This document shows, in pieces, positions 53,791 through 61,935 of a DNA stretch of 64,000 nt. How positions within the stretch are numbered: the first letter of the stretch is position 1; each line of letters opens with the position of its first letter. The position numbers and the translations under genes were made by a program. Source of the DNA: Mycolicibacterium peregrinum (lineage in GTDB: Bacteria > Actinomycetota > Actinomycetes > Mycobacteriales > Mycobacteriaceae); NCBI RefSeq assembly GCF_001665625.1, contig NZ_LZSY01000098.1, positions 1 through 64,000 on the forward strand. The letters are read 5' to 3'. The notes beneath the pieces were generated by a model. That model had not been told where the DNA came from. It searched no databases and saw only the letters and a list, made by a program, of their open reading frames with translations.

Positions 53791-54692
53791 CCGAGCCGCG
53801 CTGGATCGATGTCGCCACCCCTGCAGTACAACTGCGGGCGTTGGCGTGGGGGCCCGATGACGGTCCGGTGGCGTTGTGCCTACATGGGTTTCCCGACACC
53901 GCCTACGGTTGGCGCAAGGTCGCCCCGACCTTGGCGGAGGCCGGCTGGAAAGTGGTGGCGCCGTTCATGCGGGGCTACGTGCCCTCGTCGATTCCTGCCG
54001 ACGGCAGCTATCACGTCGCTGCGCTGATGGACGACGCGCTGAACCTTTTGCAGGCGGTCGGACCGACGGGGCGTGATGTGATAATCGGCCATGACTGGGG
54101 TGCCATGGCGGCAGCGGGAGTGGCTGCGCTGCCGGACAACCCGTTCGCCAGAGCGGTGATCATGTCGGTACCGCCGATGGCCTCGTTCCAGCCGCTGGGA
54201 CGGGTGCCTGACGCGGGCAAGCTGTTGGCTCAGCTGCCGCGTCAGGCATTGCGCAGCTGGTACATGATGTACTTCCAATTGCCTTGGTTGCCTGAGCGTT
54301 CCGCGTCCTGGGTGGTGCCGCGGTTGTGGAAGACATGGTCGCCGGGATACGACGCCGCCGAGGACCTGCGCCACGTCGACGCCGCGATCGGGGCGCCGGA
54401 CCGCTGGCGCGCCGCGCTGGGCTACTACCGGGCCACGATCCGGATGAGCAAGCCGCCGGCCCGGTACGCCGAGCTACACGAGCACTTGGCGTTGCCGCCG
54501 GTACTGCCGTCGCTGTATCTGCACGGTACCGATGACGGCTGTGCCGCACCGCATTACATCCGCTGGGTGCGCGAGGTGCTGCCCGCAGGCAGCGACACCC
54601 ATGTCGTCGAATCCGGTGGTCACTTCCTGCAACTCGATCAGCCCGACGCCACAGCGGCCCGCATCCTGGACTTCATCGGACGTGCCGGTTAA
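53787..54692 (+). CDS. Epoxide-hydrolase-like alpha/beta hydrolase
   Basis: A 301-residue alpha/beta hydrolase of the epoxide hydrolase/haloalkane dehalogenase branch: LCLHGFPDTAYGWRKV (HGFPD oxyanion motif), nucleophile elbow IIGHDWGAMAA with Asp as nucleophile, and VESGGHFLQLDQP for the catalytic His. GTG start overlaps the preceding stop as GTGA; the next gene starts 11 nt before its stop. So four genes (two Mam, hydrolase, WS/DGAT-like) form one rightward operon. Confidence 0.87.
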   Translation: MTEPRWIDVATPAVQLRALAWGPDDGPVALCLHGFPDTAYGWRKVAPTLAEAGWKVVAPFMRGYVPSSIPADGSYHVAALMDDALNLLQAVGPTGRDVIIGHDWGAMAAAGVAALPDNPFARAVIMSVPPMASFQPLGRVPDAGKLLAQLPRQALRSWYMMYFQLPWLPERSASWVVPRLWKTWSPGYDAAEDLRHVDAAIGAPDRWRAALGYYRATIRMSKPPARYAELHEHLALPPVLPSLYLHGTDDGCAAPHYIRWVREVLPAGSDTHVVESGGHFLQLDQPDATAARILDFIGRAG

Positions 54693-55938
54693 CCGACTCA
54701 CTGCGGTCGATGCGCAGATGTTCTGGATGTCGTCCAGGATGCCCAACGACACGTTCCTGCTGTACGGATTCGACGGTGTGCCCGTCGATCTGCCCGGGGC
54801 GCTCGTCGAGTTGGCTGCCAATGCCGGCACCAGCCCGGACCTCTCACAGCGGATCGATGACAGTGCGCGGCTGCACTACCCGGCCTGGGTACCAGCTCCG
54901 GTCGACGAATTCCGGTTCGTGGTACACGATCTCGATCAGCCGACCTGGCTGGGTTGTCTGGCCGCCGTGGGCGAGCTGGTGGATGCTCAACTCGATGCGC
55001 AGTTGGCGCCGTGGCGGCTTCATGTCTTCCCCGGCGTCGAGGGGATACCCGGTGTCACTGGTGCCGGCACCGTTGCGGTCCTGCAGATCACGCACGCCCT
55101 CGGCGGCGGTGGGCGCACCTGCGGTCCGGCAGCGGTGATGTTCGGTCGTCAGGGAGCGGTTGCACCGGTTGTGCCGGTGTACGGCCACCCGGCGATGCTG
55201 CCTTGGCGGAGCATCGAAGCGGCCCGGGCGCACCGGCAGTTGGTGGCCGACACCGAGGCCGGCCGGGTGCCGCCGGCCGCGACACCGCGCCGTCCTCTTC
55301 GGACCAACGACCGCCCGACGGGTGTACGCAGTATGCGGACGGTGGTCCGCGATCGGGCGCAGCTCGCGGGCGCGACCGTGACGGTCTGTGCCCTGGCCGG
55401 AATCTCCGAAGCCCTGGCCGGGCAGCTCCGTGAGCTCGGGACGGATCCGGCCACTCTCGGCGCCGAGGTGACCATGGCGAAATCCGGTCCACGCCAGGCC
55501 TACAACCATTTCGGCACGGTCGGCGTTGGGCTGCATCCGTCGCTGCCGGTGACGCAGCGCCGCGCCGCGATCGCTGCTGAACTGGCGGCGCGGCGGGAAC
55601 GCGCCGCACACCCGGCGATGCGGGCCTCGGAACGTGCCTTCGCCGCCACTCCGGCCCCGCTTCTGCGGTGGGGGATCGGCCAGTTCAATCCTGACGCACG
55701 TTCGGCGACGGTCACCGGGAATACCGTGGTGTCCAGTGTGAACTGCGGTGCCGCGGATTTCTCGTTCGGAGGTATGCCGGTACGGCTGGCGGCGGCGTTT
55801 CCCGGATTGTCGCCGATGGTGGGGCTCACTCACTGCGTGACGGGCGTGGGGGACACCATCTCGATCAGTGTGTTCGGGGCAGAGTCGGCGATCGGGGACG
55901 TCGACGGGTATGTCGAGCGGCTCGAAGCGGCGTTGTGA
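54682..55938 (+). CDS. WS/DGAT-like acyltransferase-fold protein, degenerate active site
   Basis: A 418-residue protein with the layout of mycobacterial wax ester synthase/diacylglycerol acyltransferases: N-terminal RLTAVDAQMFWM (cf. LSPxDxxFL), middle VLQITHALGGGGRTCGPAAVMFG where HHxxxDG is expected, and C-terminal VSSVNCGAADFSFGGMPVRLAAAFPGLSPMVGLTHCVTGVGDTISISVFG similar to the DUF1298 end. The catalytic second His and the DG are not preserved (THALGGG), so it may be inactive or have another role. GTG start. Family assignment is moderate. Confidence 0.72.
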   Translation: MPVNRLTAVDAQMFWMSSRMPNDTFLLYGFDGVPVDLPGALVELAANAGTSPDLSQRIDDSARLHYPAWVPAPVDEFRFVVHDLDQPTWLGCLAAVGELVDAQLDAQLAPWRLHVFPGVEGIPGVTGAGTVAVLQITHALGGGGRTCGPAAVMFGRQGAVAPVVPVYGHPAMLPWRSIEAARAHRQLVADTEAGRVPPAATPRRPLRTNDRPTGVRSMRTVVRDRAQLAGATVTVCALAGISEALAGQLRELGTDPATLGAEVTMAKSGPRQAYNHFGTVGVGLHPSLPVTQRRAAIAAELAARRERAAHPAMRASERAFAATPAPLLRWGIGQFNPDARSATVTGNTVVSSVNCGAADFSFGGMPVRLAAAFPGLSPMVGLTHCVTGVGDTISISVFGAESAIGDVDGYVERLEAAL

Positions 55939-55947
55939 TTGATCGGC

Positions 55948-56547
55948 CTAGCGACGCAGCATTGCGATGCCGACATCCAGCGCGGACTCGAGGTAGCTCA
56001 GGTCACCGGAGGCCAGCATCACGCTGACCCCGCCCTGGATCCCGGCCAGCAGGGCGGCGCCCACCTTTTCGGCATCCAGATCGGCAGCCATCTTTCCCTG
56101 CGACTGCATGTGCCGGATACCTGCTGAGATCTCGTCATGCCATTGCTGCAGTAGGGCTTTGGTGACCGCCTGGGCGCCGGGAGTGGTGCGGCCGATCTCC
56201 GACATCAGCAGACTCAGCGGGCAGCTCTGTCCCTGGCGGCGGTAGCGTTCCACGACCGCGTCGCGCCAGCGCTGCCAGGCGGCCCAGGAGGTCAGCTCAC
56301 CGAGGTAGGGCTGCTGATCCTCCAGCACCATCTGGGCTTCGCGTTCGGCCACCGCGAGCAGCAGTTGGTCCTTGCCGTCGGGAAAGTAGTGGAACAGCTG
56401 GCTCTTGGACGTCTGGGTGTGGGCGCGGATATCGTCCAACGTGGTGGCAGCCACCCCGTGGCTGCGGATCACCGACGCGGCACCCTCGATGATGCGGCGT
56501 CGGGTGGCCTCGCCCTTGGCAGTCAGTTTCTGGACTTGCAGGTCCAT
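55948..56547 (-). CDS. TetR/AcrR-family transcriptional regulator
   Basis: A 199-residue regulator: HTH at about residues 12-55 (GEATRRRIIEGAASVIRSHGVAATTLDDIRAHTQTSKSQLFHYFPDGKDQLLLAVAERE), C-terminal helices with QSCPLSLLMSEIG resembling TetR_C of the YxaF/LmrA type. ATG at 56547 lies directly beside the palindrome 56531-56546, which overlaps the first codons. Divergent from an SDR gene; a second copy of the palindrome covers that start. Autorepression and SDR repression are inferred. Confidence 0.87.
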   Translation of the reverse strand: MDLQVQKLTAKGEATRRRIIEGAASVIRSHGVAATTLDDIRAHTQTSKSQLFHYFPDGKDQLLLAVAEREAQMVLEDQQPYLGELTSWAAWQRWRDAVVERYRRQGQSCPLSLLMSEIGRTTPGAQAVTKALLQQWHDEISAGIRHMQSQGKMAADLDAEKVGAALLAGIQGGVSVMLASGDLSYLESALDVGIAMLRR

Positions 56548-56580
56548 TTTTAGCGGCCTATACCTGGACTCATGAGTCCA
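56531..56580. promoter_or_regulatory. Twin TetR operators over both start codons
   Basis: TGGACTTGCAGGTCCA (56531-56546) abuts the TetR ATG on the minus strand. TGGACTCATGAGTCCA (56565-56580), a perfect 16-bp palindrome, contains the SDR ATG on the plus strand. Both share TGGACnnnnnnGTCCA and are 34 bp apart centre to centre, as expected for a regulator controlling both directions. Confidence 0.8.
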
Positions 56581-57345
56581 AACACTACGCGCCTGCAAGG
56601 CCGCACAGCACTTGTCACAGGATCCACCGGCGGCCTCGGTGTCGCCATCGCCAAGGCCCTCGCCGCGCAGGGTGCCTTCGTCATCGTCAGCGGCCGCAAC
56701 AAGGAACGCGGCGACTCCGTCGTCGCCGAGATCCGTGCCGCCGGAGGGCGAGCCGAGTTCGTCGCCGCCGACCTCGGGGCCGGGGCGGACGAGGTGCAGC
56801 GCCTGGCCCAGCAGGCCCGCGAGGTCGCTGCGACAGCCGGCGCGCAGCTGGACATCCTCGTCAACAACGCCGGGGTCTGGGGGATGCCCGAACCTACCGG
56901 CGAGGTCACCGAGCACGCGCTGCTGGAGTCTTACCAGACCAACGTCATCGCACCGTTCCTGCTGACCGGAGCGCTGGCGCCGGCCATGGCCGAACGTGGC
57001 CACGGCGCGGTGGTCAACGTCGGCTCGATCACGGGGCTGATCGGTGGAGACCGCGCGGCGCTGTACTCGTCGACCAAGGCGGCGGTGCACTCGCTGACGA
57101 AGTCGTGGGCGGTCGAGTACGGCCCGCGTGGGGTCCGGGTGAACGCGGTGGCCCCCGGGCCGATCGCGACGGAACGGGCCGCTGACGTGGCCGACGAGAT
57201 CGGACCGGTGCTGGCCCGCATCCCGTCGCGCCGGATGAGCACCCCCGAGGAGGTCGCCGCGGCGGTGACCTTCCTGGCCGGCGACGACGCCGGAAACATC
57301 CACGGGGTGATCCTCAGTGTGGATGGGGGCTGGGCGGCGGCTTAA
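56572..57345 (+). CDS. Short-chain dehydrogenase/reductase
   Basis: Classical SDR, 257 residues: VTGSTGGLGVAIAKAL, VSGRNKERG (NADP-type Arg after beta-2), NNAG, Ser in VGSITGLIGG, YSSTKAAVHSLTKSW, VNAVAPGPIATE, and the C-terminal GVILSVDGGW found in FabG/quinone-reductase-like SDRs. The start codon lies inside a TetR palindrome. A DoxX gene follows 22 nt later. Substrate unknown. Confidence 0.88.
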   Translation: MSPNTTRLQGRTALVTGSTGGLGVAIAKALAAQGAFVIVSGRNKERGDSVVAEIRAAGGRAEFVAADLGAGADEVQRLAQQAREVAATAGAQLDILVNNAGVWGMPEPTGEVTEHALLESYQTNVIAPFLLTGALAPAMAERGHGAVVNVGSITGLIGGDRAALYSSTKAAVHSLTKSWAVEYGPRGVRVNAVAPGPIATERAADVADEIGPVLARIPSRRMSTPEEVAAAVTFLAGDDAGNIHGVILSVDGGWAAA

Positions 57346-57367
57346 CAGATGTCCTAGATTCTGTTAC

Positions 57368-57889
57368 ATGGCTTCCTCTGCTTACGACACTGCGATCCTG
57401 CTCCTGCGCGTGGTGCTCGGCCTGACCATGGCCGCACACGGCTACAACAAGTTCTTCGGTGGGGGGCGGATCCCCGGCACCGCGGGATGGTTCGACAGCA
57501 TCGGCATGAAGCCGGGCCTGTTCCACGCCCGGGTCGCAGCCAGCACCGAAATGGCGGCTGGGCTGGGCTTGGCTTTGGGCCTGCTGACCCCGGTGCCCGC
57601 AGCCGGGTTCGTGGCGCTGATGCTGGTGGCGGCTTGGACCGTGCACCGGCACAACGGCTTTTTCATCGTCAAGGAGGGCTGGGAGTACAACCTGATCCTC
57701 GCGGTGGCCGCCGTGGCGATCGCCGGCACCGGTGCAGGTCGCTACAGCCTCGACCACCTGCTGTTCTCCAGTTCGAGCTTCTACCACTACCTGCATGGGT
57801 GGTGCGGTCTGGCGATCGCGGTCGTCCTCGGCCTGGCCGGTGGCATCGGCCAGCTGGTGATCTTCTTCCGCCCGCCGGTGAAGTCCTAG
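57368..57889 (+). CDS. DoxX-family membrane protein
   Basis: A 173-residue membrane protein with four hydrophobic helices. DoxX pattern: LLLRVVLGLTMAAHGYNKFFGGGRIPGTAGWFDSIGMKPGLFHARVAASTEMAAGLGLALG, and later VHRHNGFFIVKEGWEYNLILAVAAVAIAGTGAGRYSLDHLL. DoxX proteins take part in membrane redox/thiol homeostasis in mycobacteria. ATG at 57368. A dyad TAACAG...CTGTTA (57343-57348, 57361-57366) just upstream may regulate it separately. Followed by a hairpin. Confidence 0.85.
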   Translation: MASSAYDTAILLLRVVLGLTMAAHGYNKFFGGGRIPGTAGWFDSIGMKPGLFHARVAASTEMAAGLGLALGLLTPVPAAGFVALMLVAAWTVHRHNGFFIVKEGWEYNLILAVAAVAIAGTGAGRYSLDHLLFSSSSFYHYLHGWCGLAIAVVLGLAGGIGQLVIFFRPPVKS

Positions 57890-57900
57890 CTTTTCCCGCC

Positions 57901-57956
57901 GAGCAGACGCGAACTCGCACATCTCCGGGTCGATTTGTGCGAGTTTGCGTCTGTTC
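57901..57956. terminator. Hairpin after doxX, GAGCAGACGC family
   Basis: Arms 57901-57921 and 57936-57956 pair over 21 bp with two mismatches. The outer part GAGCAGACGC matches the hairpin at 5391, while the inner stem (AACTCGCACA) is unique. Located 11 nt after the doxX stop. Confidence 0.75.
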
Positions 57957-57970
57957 GCGTGAGGTCCGAC

Positions 57971-57984
57971 TAGAACACGTTCTA
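57971..57984. promoter_or_regulatory. KstR operator upstream of DUF3556 gene
   Basis: TAGAACACGTTCTA is an exact match to TnnAACnnGTTnnA and a near-perfect palindrome, ending 11 nt before the ATG of the DUF3556 gene, the same placement as the operators at 13454 and 24721. Confidence 0.82.
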
Positions 57985-57995
57985 ATCTGTCGGGC

Positions 57996-59747
57996 ATGGG
58001 TTTTCTCAAACAGGAATCGCCCCAGATCGACTTCGAGCAGTGGAGCAAGGGCACGCGTGCGGAAAAGATCCAGCCGATGGCCCGGCACTGGGCGGAGGTG
58101 GGGTTCGGAACCCCGGTTGTGCTGCACCTGTTCTACGTCGTCAAGATCCTGGCCTACGTTCTCGGTGCCTGGCTGATCGCGCTGACCACCAGCGGCGTCG
58201 ACGGGTTTACCAACGTCGCCTCCTGGTACGCCGAGCCGATCGTCTACCAGAAGGTCGTGTTCTACACGATGTTGTTCGAGGTCATCGGCCTCGGCTGCGG
58301 CTTCGGCCCGCTCAACAACCGGTTCTTCCCGCCGATGGGGTCGATCCTGTACTGGTTGCGGCCCAAGACGATTCGGCTCCCACCGTGGCCCAACCGGGTC
58401 CCGCTGACCAAGGGTGACGACCGCACCATCGTCGACGTCGCCCTGTACGGAGCGCTGCTGGTGATGCTGGTGGTGGCGCTGGCCTCTCAGGGCACCGGCC
58501 CTATCCCCGCGCTCGGTAGCGAGATCGGTGTGCTGCCGGTCTGGCAGACCGCCGCGATCGTCGGTCTGCTGGCCGTGGCCGGTCTGCGCGACAAGGTGAT
58601 CTTCCTGGCGGCCCGCGGCGAGGTGTACGGGTCCCTGGCAGTCTGCTTCCTGTTCAGCGGGGCTGACATCGTCATCGCGGCCAAGTTGGTGTGCATGGTG
58701 ATCTGGCTCGGGGCGGCCACCTCCAAGCTCAACAAGCACTTCCCGTTCGTCATCTCGACGATGATGAGCAACAACCCGGTGTTCCGGCCACGGTTCATCA
58801 AGCGAAAGTTCTTCGAGCACTTCCCGGATGACCTTCGGCCGGGCCGCCCGTCGCGTTTTGTGGCGCATTTCTCCACGGCCATCGAAGGGCTGGTTCCGTT
58901 GGTGCTGTTCTTCTCGCACGGCGGATGGGCGACGGCGATCGCGGCCTTCGTGATGCTGGTGTTCCACTTCGGGATCCTGAGCGCCATTCCGATGGGCGTG
59001 CCGCTGGAGTGGAACGTCTTCATGATGTTCTCCGTGCTGGCGCTGTTCGTCGGGCACCCCGGCGTGGGTCTGGGGGATCTGGGCAGCCCGTGGCCGATCG
59101 TGCTGTTCGCGGTGGTGGCAGGCACTGTGGTGCTGGGAAACCTGTTCCCGCGCAAGGTTTCGTTCCTGCCGGGTATGCGCTATTACGCCGGCAACTGGGA
59201 CACCTCGCTGTGGTGCGTCAAGCCGTCGGCCGCGGAGAAGATCGAAAAGAACATCGTCGCGATCGCCAGCATGCCCGCCGCCCAGATGGAGCGTTACTAC
59301 GGCAGCCCCGAGGTCGCCCAGATGTACCTGTACATGGGATATGCGTTCCGCGGCTTCAACTCTCACGGCCGGGCGCTGTTCACTTTGGCGCACCGGGCGA
59401 TGGCCGGCTGCAACGAGGACGACTACGTGTTGACCGATGGCGAGCGCATCGTCTCGACGGCCATCGGCTGGAACTTCGGTGACGGGCACATGAGCAATGA
59501 GCAGCTCGTGGCGGCCCTGCAGAAGAGGTGCCATTTCGAGCCGGGGGAGGTGCGGATCGTGATGCTCGACGCGCAACCGATCCAGCATCAGACCCAGCAA
59601 TACCGATTGGTCGATGCGGCCACCGGGGAATTCGAGCGGGGATACGTCAAGGTGGCCGACATGGTGACGCGGCAGCCCTGGGACGACGAACTGCCGGTCC
59701 ATGTCGAATCGGTATCGACTGTGCGTTCAGATCGCGATTCGGGCTGA
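57996..59747 (+). CDS. DUF3556 membrane protein, predicted KstR regulon member
   Basis: A 583-residue protein: about nine hydrophobic helices between residues 40 and 400 (e.g. VVLHLFYVVKILAYVLGAWLIAL, VALYGALLVMLVVALA, AAIVGLLAVAGL, PWPIVLFAVVAGTVVLGNLF), then a soluble C-terminal part of about 180 residues starting FLPGMRYYAGNWDTSLW. Matches the actinobacterial DUF3556 family; the layout recalls HTTM/GGCX-type membrane proteins. Function unknown. A KstR-type palindrome precedes it, so a role in sterol or steroid handling is inferred. Confidence 0.8.
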   Translation: MGFLKQESPQIDFEQWSKGTRAEKIQPMARHWAEVGFGTPVVLHLFYVVKILAYVLGAWLIALTTSGVDGFTNVASWYAEPIVYQKVVFYTMLFEVIGLGCGFGPLNNRFFPPMGSILYWLRPKTIRLPPWPNRVPLTKGDDRTIVDVALYGALLVMLVVALASQGTGPIPALGSEIGVLPVWQTAAIVGLLAVAGLRDKVIFLAARGEVYGSLAVCFLFSGADIVIAAKLVCMVIWLGAATSKLNKHFPFVISTMMSNNPVFRPRFIKRKFFEHFPDDLRPGRPSRFVAHFSTAIEGLVPLVLFFSHGGWATAIAAFVMLVFHFGILSAIPMGVPLEWNVFMMFSVLALFVGHPGVGLGDLGSPWPIVLFAVVAGTVVLGNLFPRKVSFLPGMRYYAGNWDTSLWCVKPSAAEKIEKNIVAIASMPAAQMERYYGSPEVAQMYLYMGYAFRGFNSHGRALFTLAHRAMAGCNEDDYVLTDGERIVSTAIGWNFGDGHMSNEQLVAALQKRCHFEPGEVRIVMLDAQPIQHQTQQYRLVDAATGEFERGYVKVADMVTRQPWDDELPVHVESVSTVRSDRDSG

Positions 59748-59766
59748 GTTTCCGATCTGAGCGCAC
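59721..59766. terminator. Hairpin between DUF3556 and GntR genes
   Basis: GTGCGTTCAGATCG (59721-59734) pairs with CGATCTGAGCGCAC (59753-59766) at 13 of 14 positions. The stem overlaps the last codons of the DUF3556 gene and lies between convergent genes. Confidence 0.55.
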
Positions 59767-59783
59767 GCTCGGCGAAAATCGCC

Positions 59784-60575
59784 TCAGCGCATGACGTCGC
59801 GGACCTTGACGCTCTCGATGTCCTGCAGCATCAGGATGCGTGCGGTGTCGAGGTGCTTGCGCCAATGTGCTTCGGCGGCATCGCCGTCCCCGGAGCGGAT
59901 GATCTGGATCAGCTTGCGGTAGGACCGCATGAGCTTGTCGTAGTCGGTCTTCGACACCGGCCGGCGCTCTTTGAACAGGAAGGCGTGGTGGCGCACGGTG
60001 ATCTCGTGCAGCATGCCGGCGATGATGCCCAGCGTGGCGTTGCCCGACAGCTCCACCACCCGGCGGTGAAAGTCGCCCGTGGTTGCGGCCAGTTGGTCCG
60101 ACAGATGGTCCTTGGGGATGTGCTCGTCGAGCATCTGCTCAAGTTCGGCGAAGGCCGCCTCGTCGCCCTTCTCAGCGAGCAGGCGGGCGGCCATCGGCTC
60201 GATCGCCGCGCGTCCGACCAGCAGGTCGGCGATGTCGGCGCCGGACAGCTCGAGCAGAAGACCCGCCGGGCGGGCGACGATCTCAGGGCCCGGAACCCGG
60301 ACGCGGGCCCCGGTCCGCGAGCCGCGGCGGACCTCGACCAGACGCTCCGATTCCAGCACCCGCACGGCCTCACGCAGTGTCGGCCTGCTGACCCCGAAAT
60401 GCTCCATGAGCTCGGCCTCGTTGGGCAGGAAGTCGCCCTCTTTGAGCTGGCCGTCGACGACCATGCGCCGTAGGGTGCCCGCGACGAGCTCGGCGGTCTT
60501 CGGGGAACGGACCGGTGCCTGCGGTGCGATCGCGTCGGGGCCGATCATCGGCGCCAGCGGTGTGGTTCGAGCCAC
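59784..60575 (-). CDS. GntR-family (FadR subfamily, FCD) regulator
   Basis: A 263-residue regulator: winged HTH with KTAELVAGTLRRMVVDGQLKEGDFLPNEAELMEHFGVSRPTLREAVRVLESERLVEVRRGSRTGARV, then an FCD ligand domain (about 110-245) with the helix pattern AAIEPMAARLLAEKGDEAAFAELEQML, DFHRRVVELSGNATL and AEAHWRKHLDTARI, which carry the metal-binding Asp/His residues. Acyl-CoA-type ligands are common for neighbours of beta-oxidation genes. GTG start at 60575, with an ATG nine codons later as alternative. Divergent from the thiolase operon. Confidence 0.9.
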   Translation of the reverse strand: MARTTPLAPMIGPDAIAPQAPVRSPKTAELVAGTLRRMVVDGQLKEGDFLPNEAELMEHFGVSRPTLREAVRVLESERLVEVRRGSRTGARVRVPGPEIVARPAGLLLELSGADIADLLVGRAAIEPMAARLLAEKGDEAAFAELEQMLDEHIPKDHLSDQLAATTGDFHRRVVELSGNATLGIIAGMLHEITVRHHAFLFKERRPVSKTDYDKLMRSYRKLIQIIRSGDGDAAEAHWRKHLDTARILMLQDIESVKVRDVMR

Positions 60576-60632
60576 CAGACACTCCCAGGTGAGACAACTT
60601 TTAGGCTGGCCGGATGGTCAGCTGTACAACTC

Positions 60633-60709
60633 AGTAAACCATCTGTTCACCGTGGGAACGGTACATCGACGTCTACCAACCAGTAGGTTGACCTAGTAAA
60701 CCTACTGGT
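60633..60709. promoter_or_regulatory. Operator region between GntR and thiolase operon
   Basis: ACCAGTAGGTT (60679-60689) and AACCTACTGGT (60699-60709) are perfect 11-bp arms with a 9-nt spacer. The half-site AGTAAACCtaCTG is repeated as AGTAAACCatCTG at 60633-60645, within a second GATGGT...ACCATC dyad. Strong candidate for the GntR binding region. Confidence 0.65.
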
Positions 60710-60777
60710 CTATTTTCACCTCGAGTGCCCCAAACGGGTCCAACCGGGGTAGCGCCCCACCCTTCAAAGGAGAAGTC

Positions 60778-61935
60778 ATGGCTGAAGCCGTCATCGTCGA
60801 GGCCGTCCGGTCACCAGTCGGGAAGCGCAACGGCGCCCTGTCCGGTGTGCATCCGTCGGAGCTGTCGGCCCAGGTGCTCAACGGTCTGGTGCAGCGCGCC
60901 GGCATCGACCCCGCCCTCGTCGACGACGTCATCTGGGGCTGCGTCATGCAGGCCGGTGAGCAGGCGCTCGACATCGCCCGGACCGCCGTGCTGACCGCGG
61001 GCTGGCCCGAGACCGTCCCCGGTGTCACCGTCGACCGCCAGTGCGGTTCGAGTCAGCAGTCCCTGCACTTCGCCGTGGCCGGGGTCGTCGCCGGGCACTA
61101 CGACGTCGTGGTGGCCGGTGGTGTCGAGTCGATGTCGCGCACACCGATGGGCTCCTCGCTGGCCAACGGCGGCCACCCCTACCCGGAGGCGTTCCGGGAG
61201 CGCTACAACGGCCAGACCCCGAACCAGGGCGTCGGTGCCGAGATGATCGCCGAGCAGTGGGGCCTGTCGCGCACCCAGCTCGACGAGTTCTCCCTGCGCT
61301 CGCACGAGAAGGCCGCGGCCGCACAGGATGCGGGTGCGTTCAAGGACCAGATCGTCGGGATCAGGGTGAAGGATGAGCACGGGGAAAGCACAGTTTTGGA
61401 AGACGGCGGCATCCGCCGCGGCGGCACCGTCGAGTCCATGGCTGCCATCAAGCCGGCCTTCAAGGAGGACGGCGTGATCCACGCCGGTAACTCCAGCCAG
61501 ATCTCCGACGGGTCGGCCGCGCTGCTGATCATGTCGGCCGACAAGGCAAAAGACCTGGGGCTCAAGCCGCTTGCGAAGGTACACACCGCGGTGCTCGCCG
61601 GCGCCGACCCGGTCATCATGCTGACCGCGCCGATCCCGGCCACCCAAAAGGCGCTGGCCAAGTCCGGGCTGAGCGTCGACCAGATCGGTGCGTTCGAGGT
61701 CAACGAGGCCTTCGCCCCGGTTCCGATGGCCTGGCTCAAGGACATCGGCGCCGACGAGGAGCGCCTCAACCCCAACGGGGGCGCGATCGCCCTGGGTCAC
61801 CCGCTCGGCGGCTCCGGCGCGCGCATCCTGACCACCCTGCTGTACCACATGCGGGACAACAACATTCAGTACGGCCTGCAGACCATGTGTGAAGGTGGCG
61901 GCCAGGCCAACGCGACCATCCTGGAGCTCCTGTGA
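60778..61935 (+). CDS. Thiolase (acetyl-CoA C-acyltransferase)
   Basis: Degradative thiolase of 385 residues: nucleophile Cys89 in TVDRQCGSSQQSLHFA, His341 in GHPLGGSGAR, and second active-site Cys371 in MCEGGGQ; NEAFAPVPMAW is the conserved Asn-Glu-Ala-Phe segment. Catalyses the last, CoA-dependent cleavage of beta-oxidation. It resembles the FadA5/FadA6 group of mycobacteria more than FabH/KAS enzymes, but the chain is not determined. First gene of a three-gene operon (thiolase, hydratase, acyl-CoA dehydrogenase). Confidence 0.94.
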   Translation: MAEAVIVEAVRSPVGKRNGALSGVHPSELSAQVLNGLVQRAGIDPALVDDVIWGCVMQAGEQALDIARTAVLTAGWPETVPGVTVDRQCGSSQQSLHFAVAGVVAGHYDVVVAGGVESMSRTPMGSSLANGGHPYPEAFRERYNGQTPNQGVGAEMIAEQWGLSRTQLDEFSLRSHEKAAAAQDAGAFKDQIVGIRVKDEHGESTVLEDGGIRRGGTVESMAAIKPAFKEDGVIHAGNSSQISDGSAALLIMSADKAKDLGLKPLAKVHTAVLAGADPVIMLTAPIPATQKALAKSGLSVDQIGAFEVNEAFAPVPMAWLKDIGADEERLNPNGGAIALGHPLGGSGARILTTLLYHMRDNNIQYGLQTMCEGGGQANATILELL

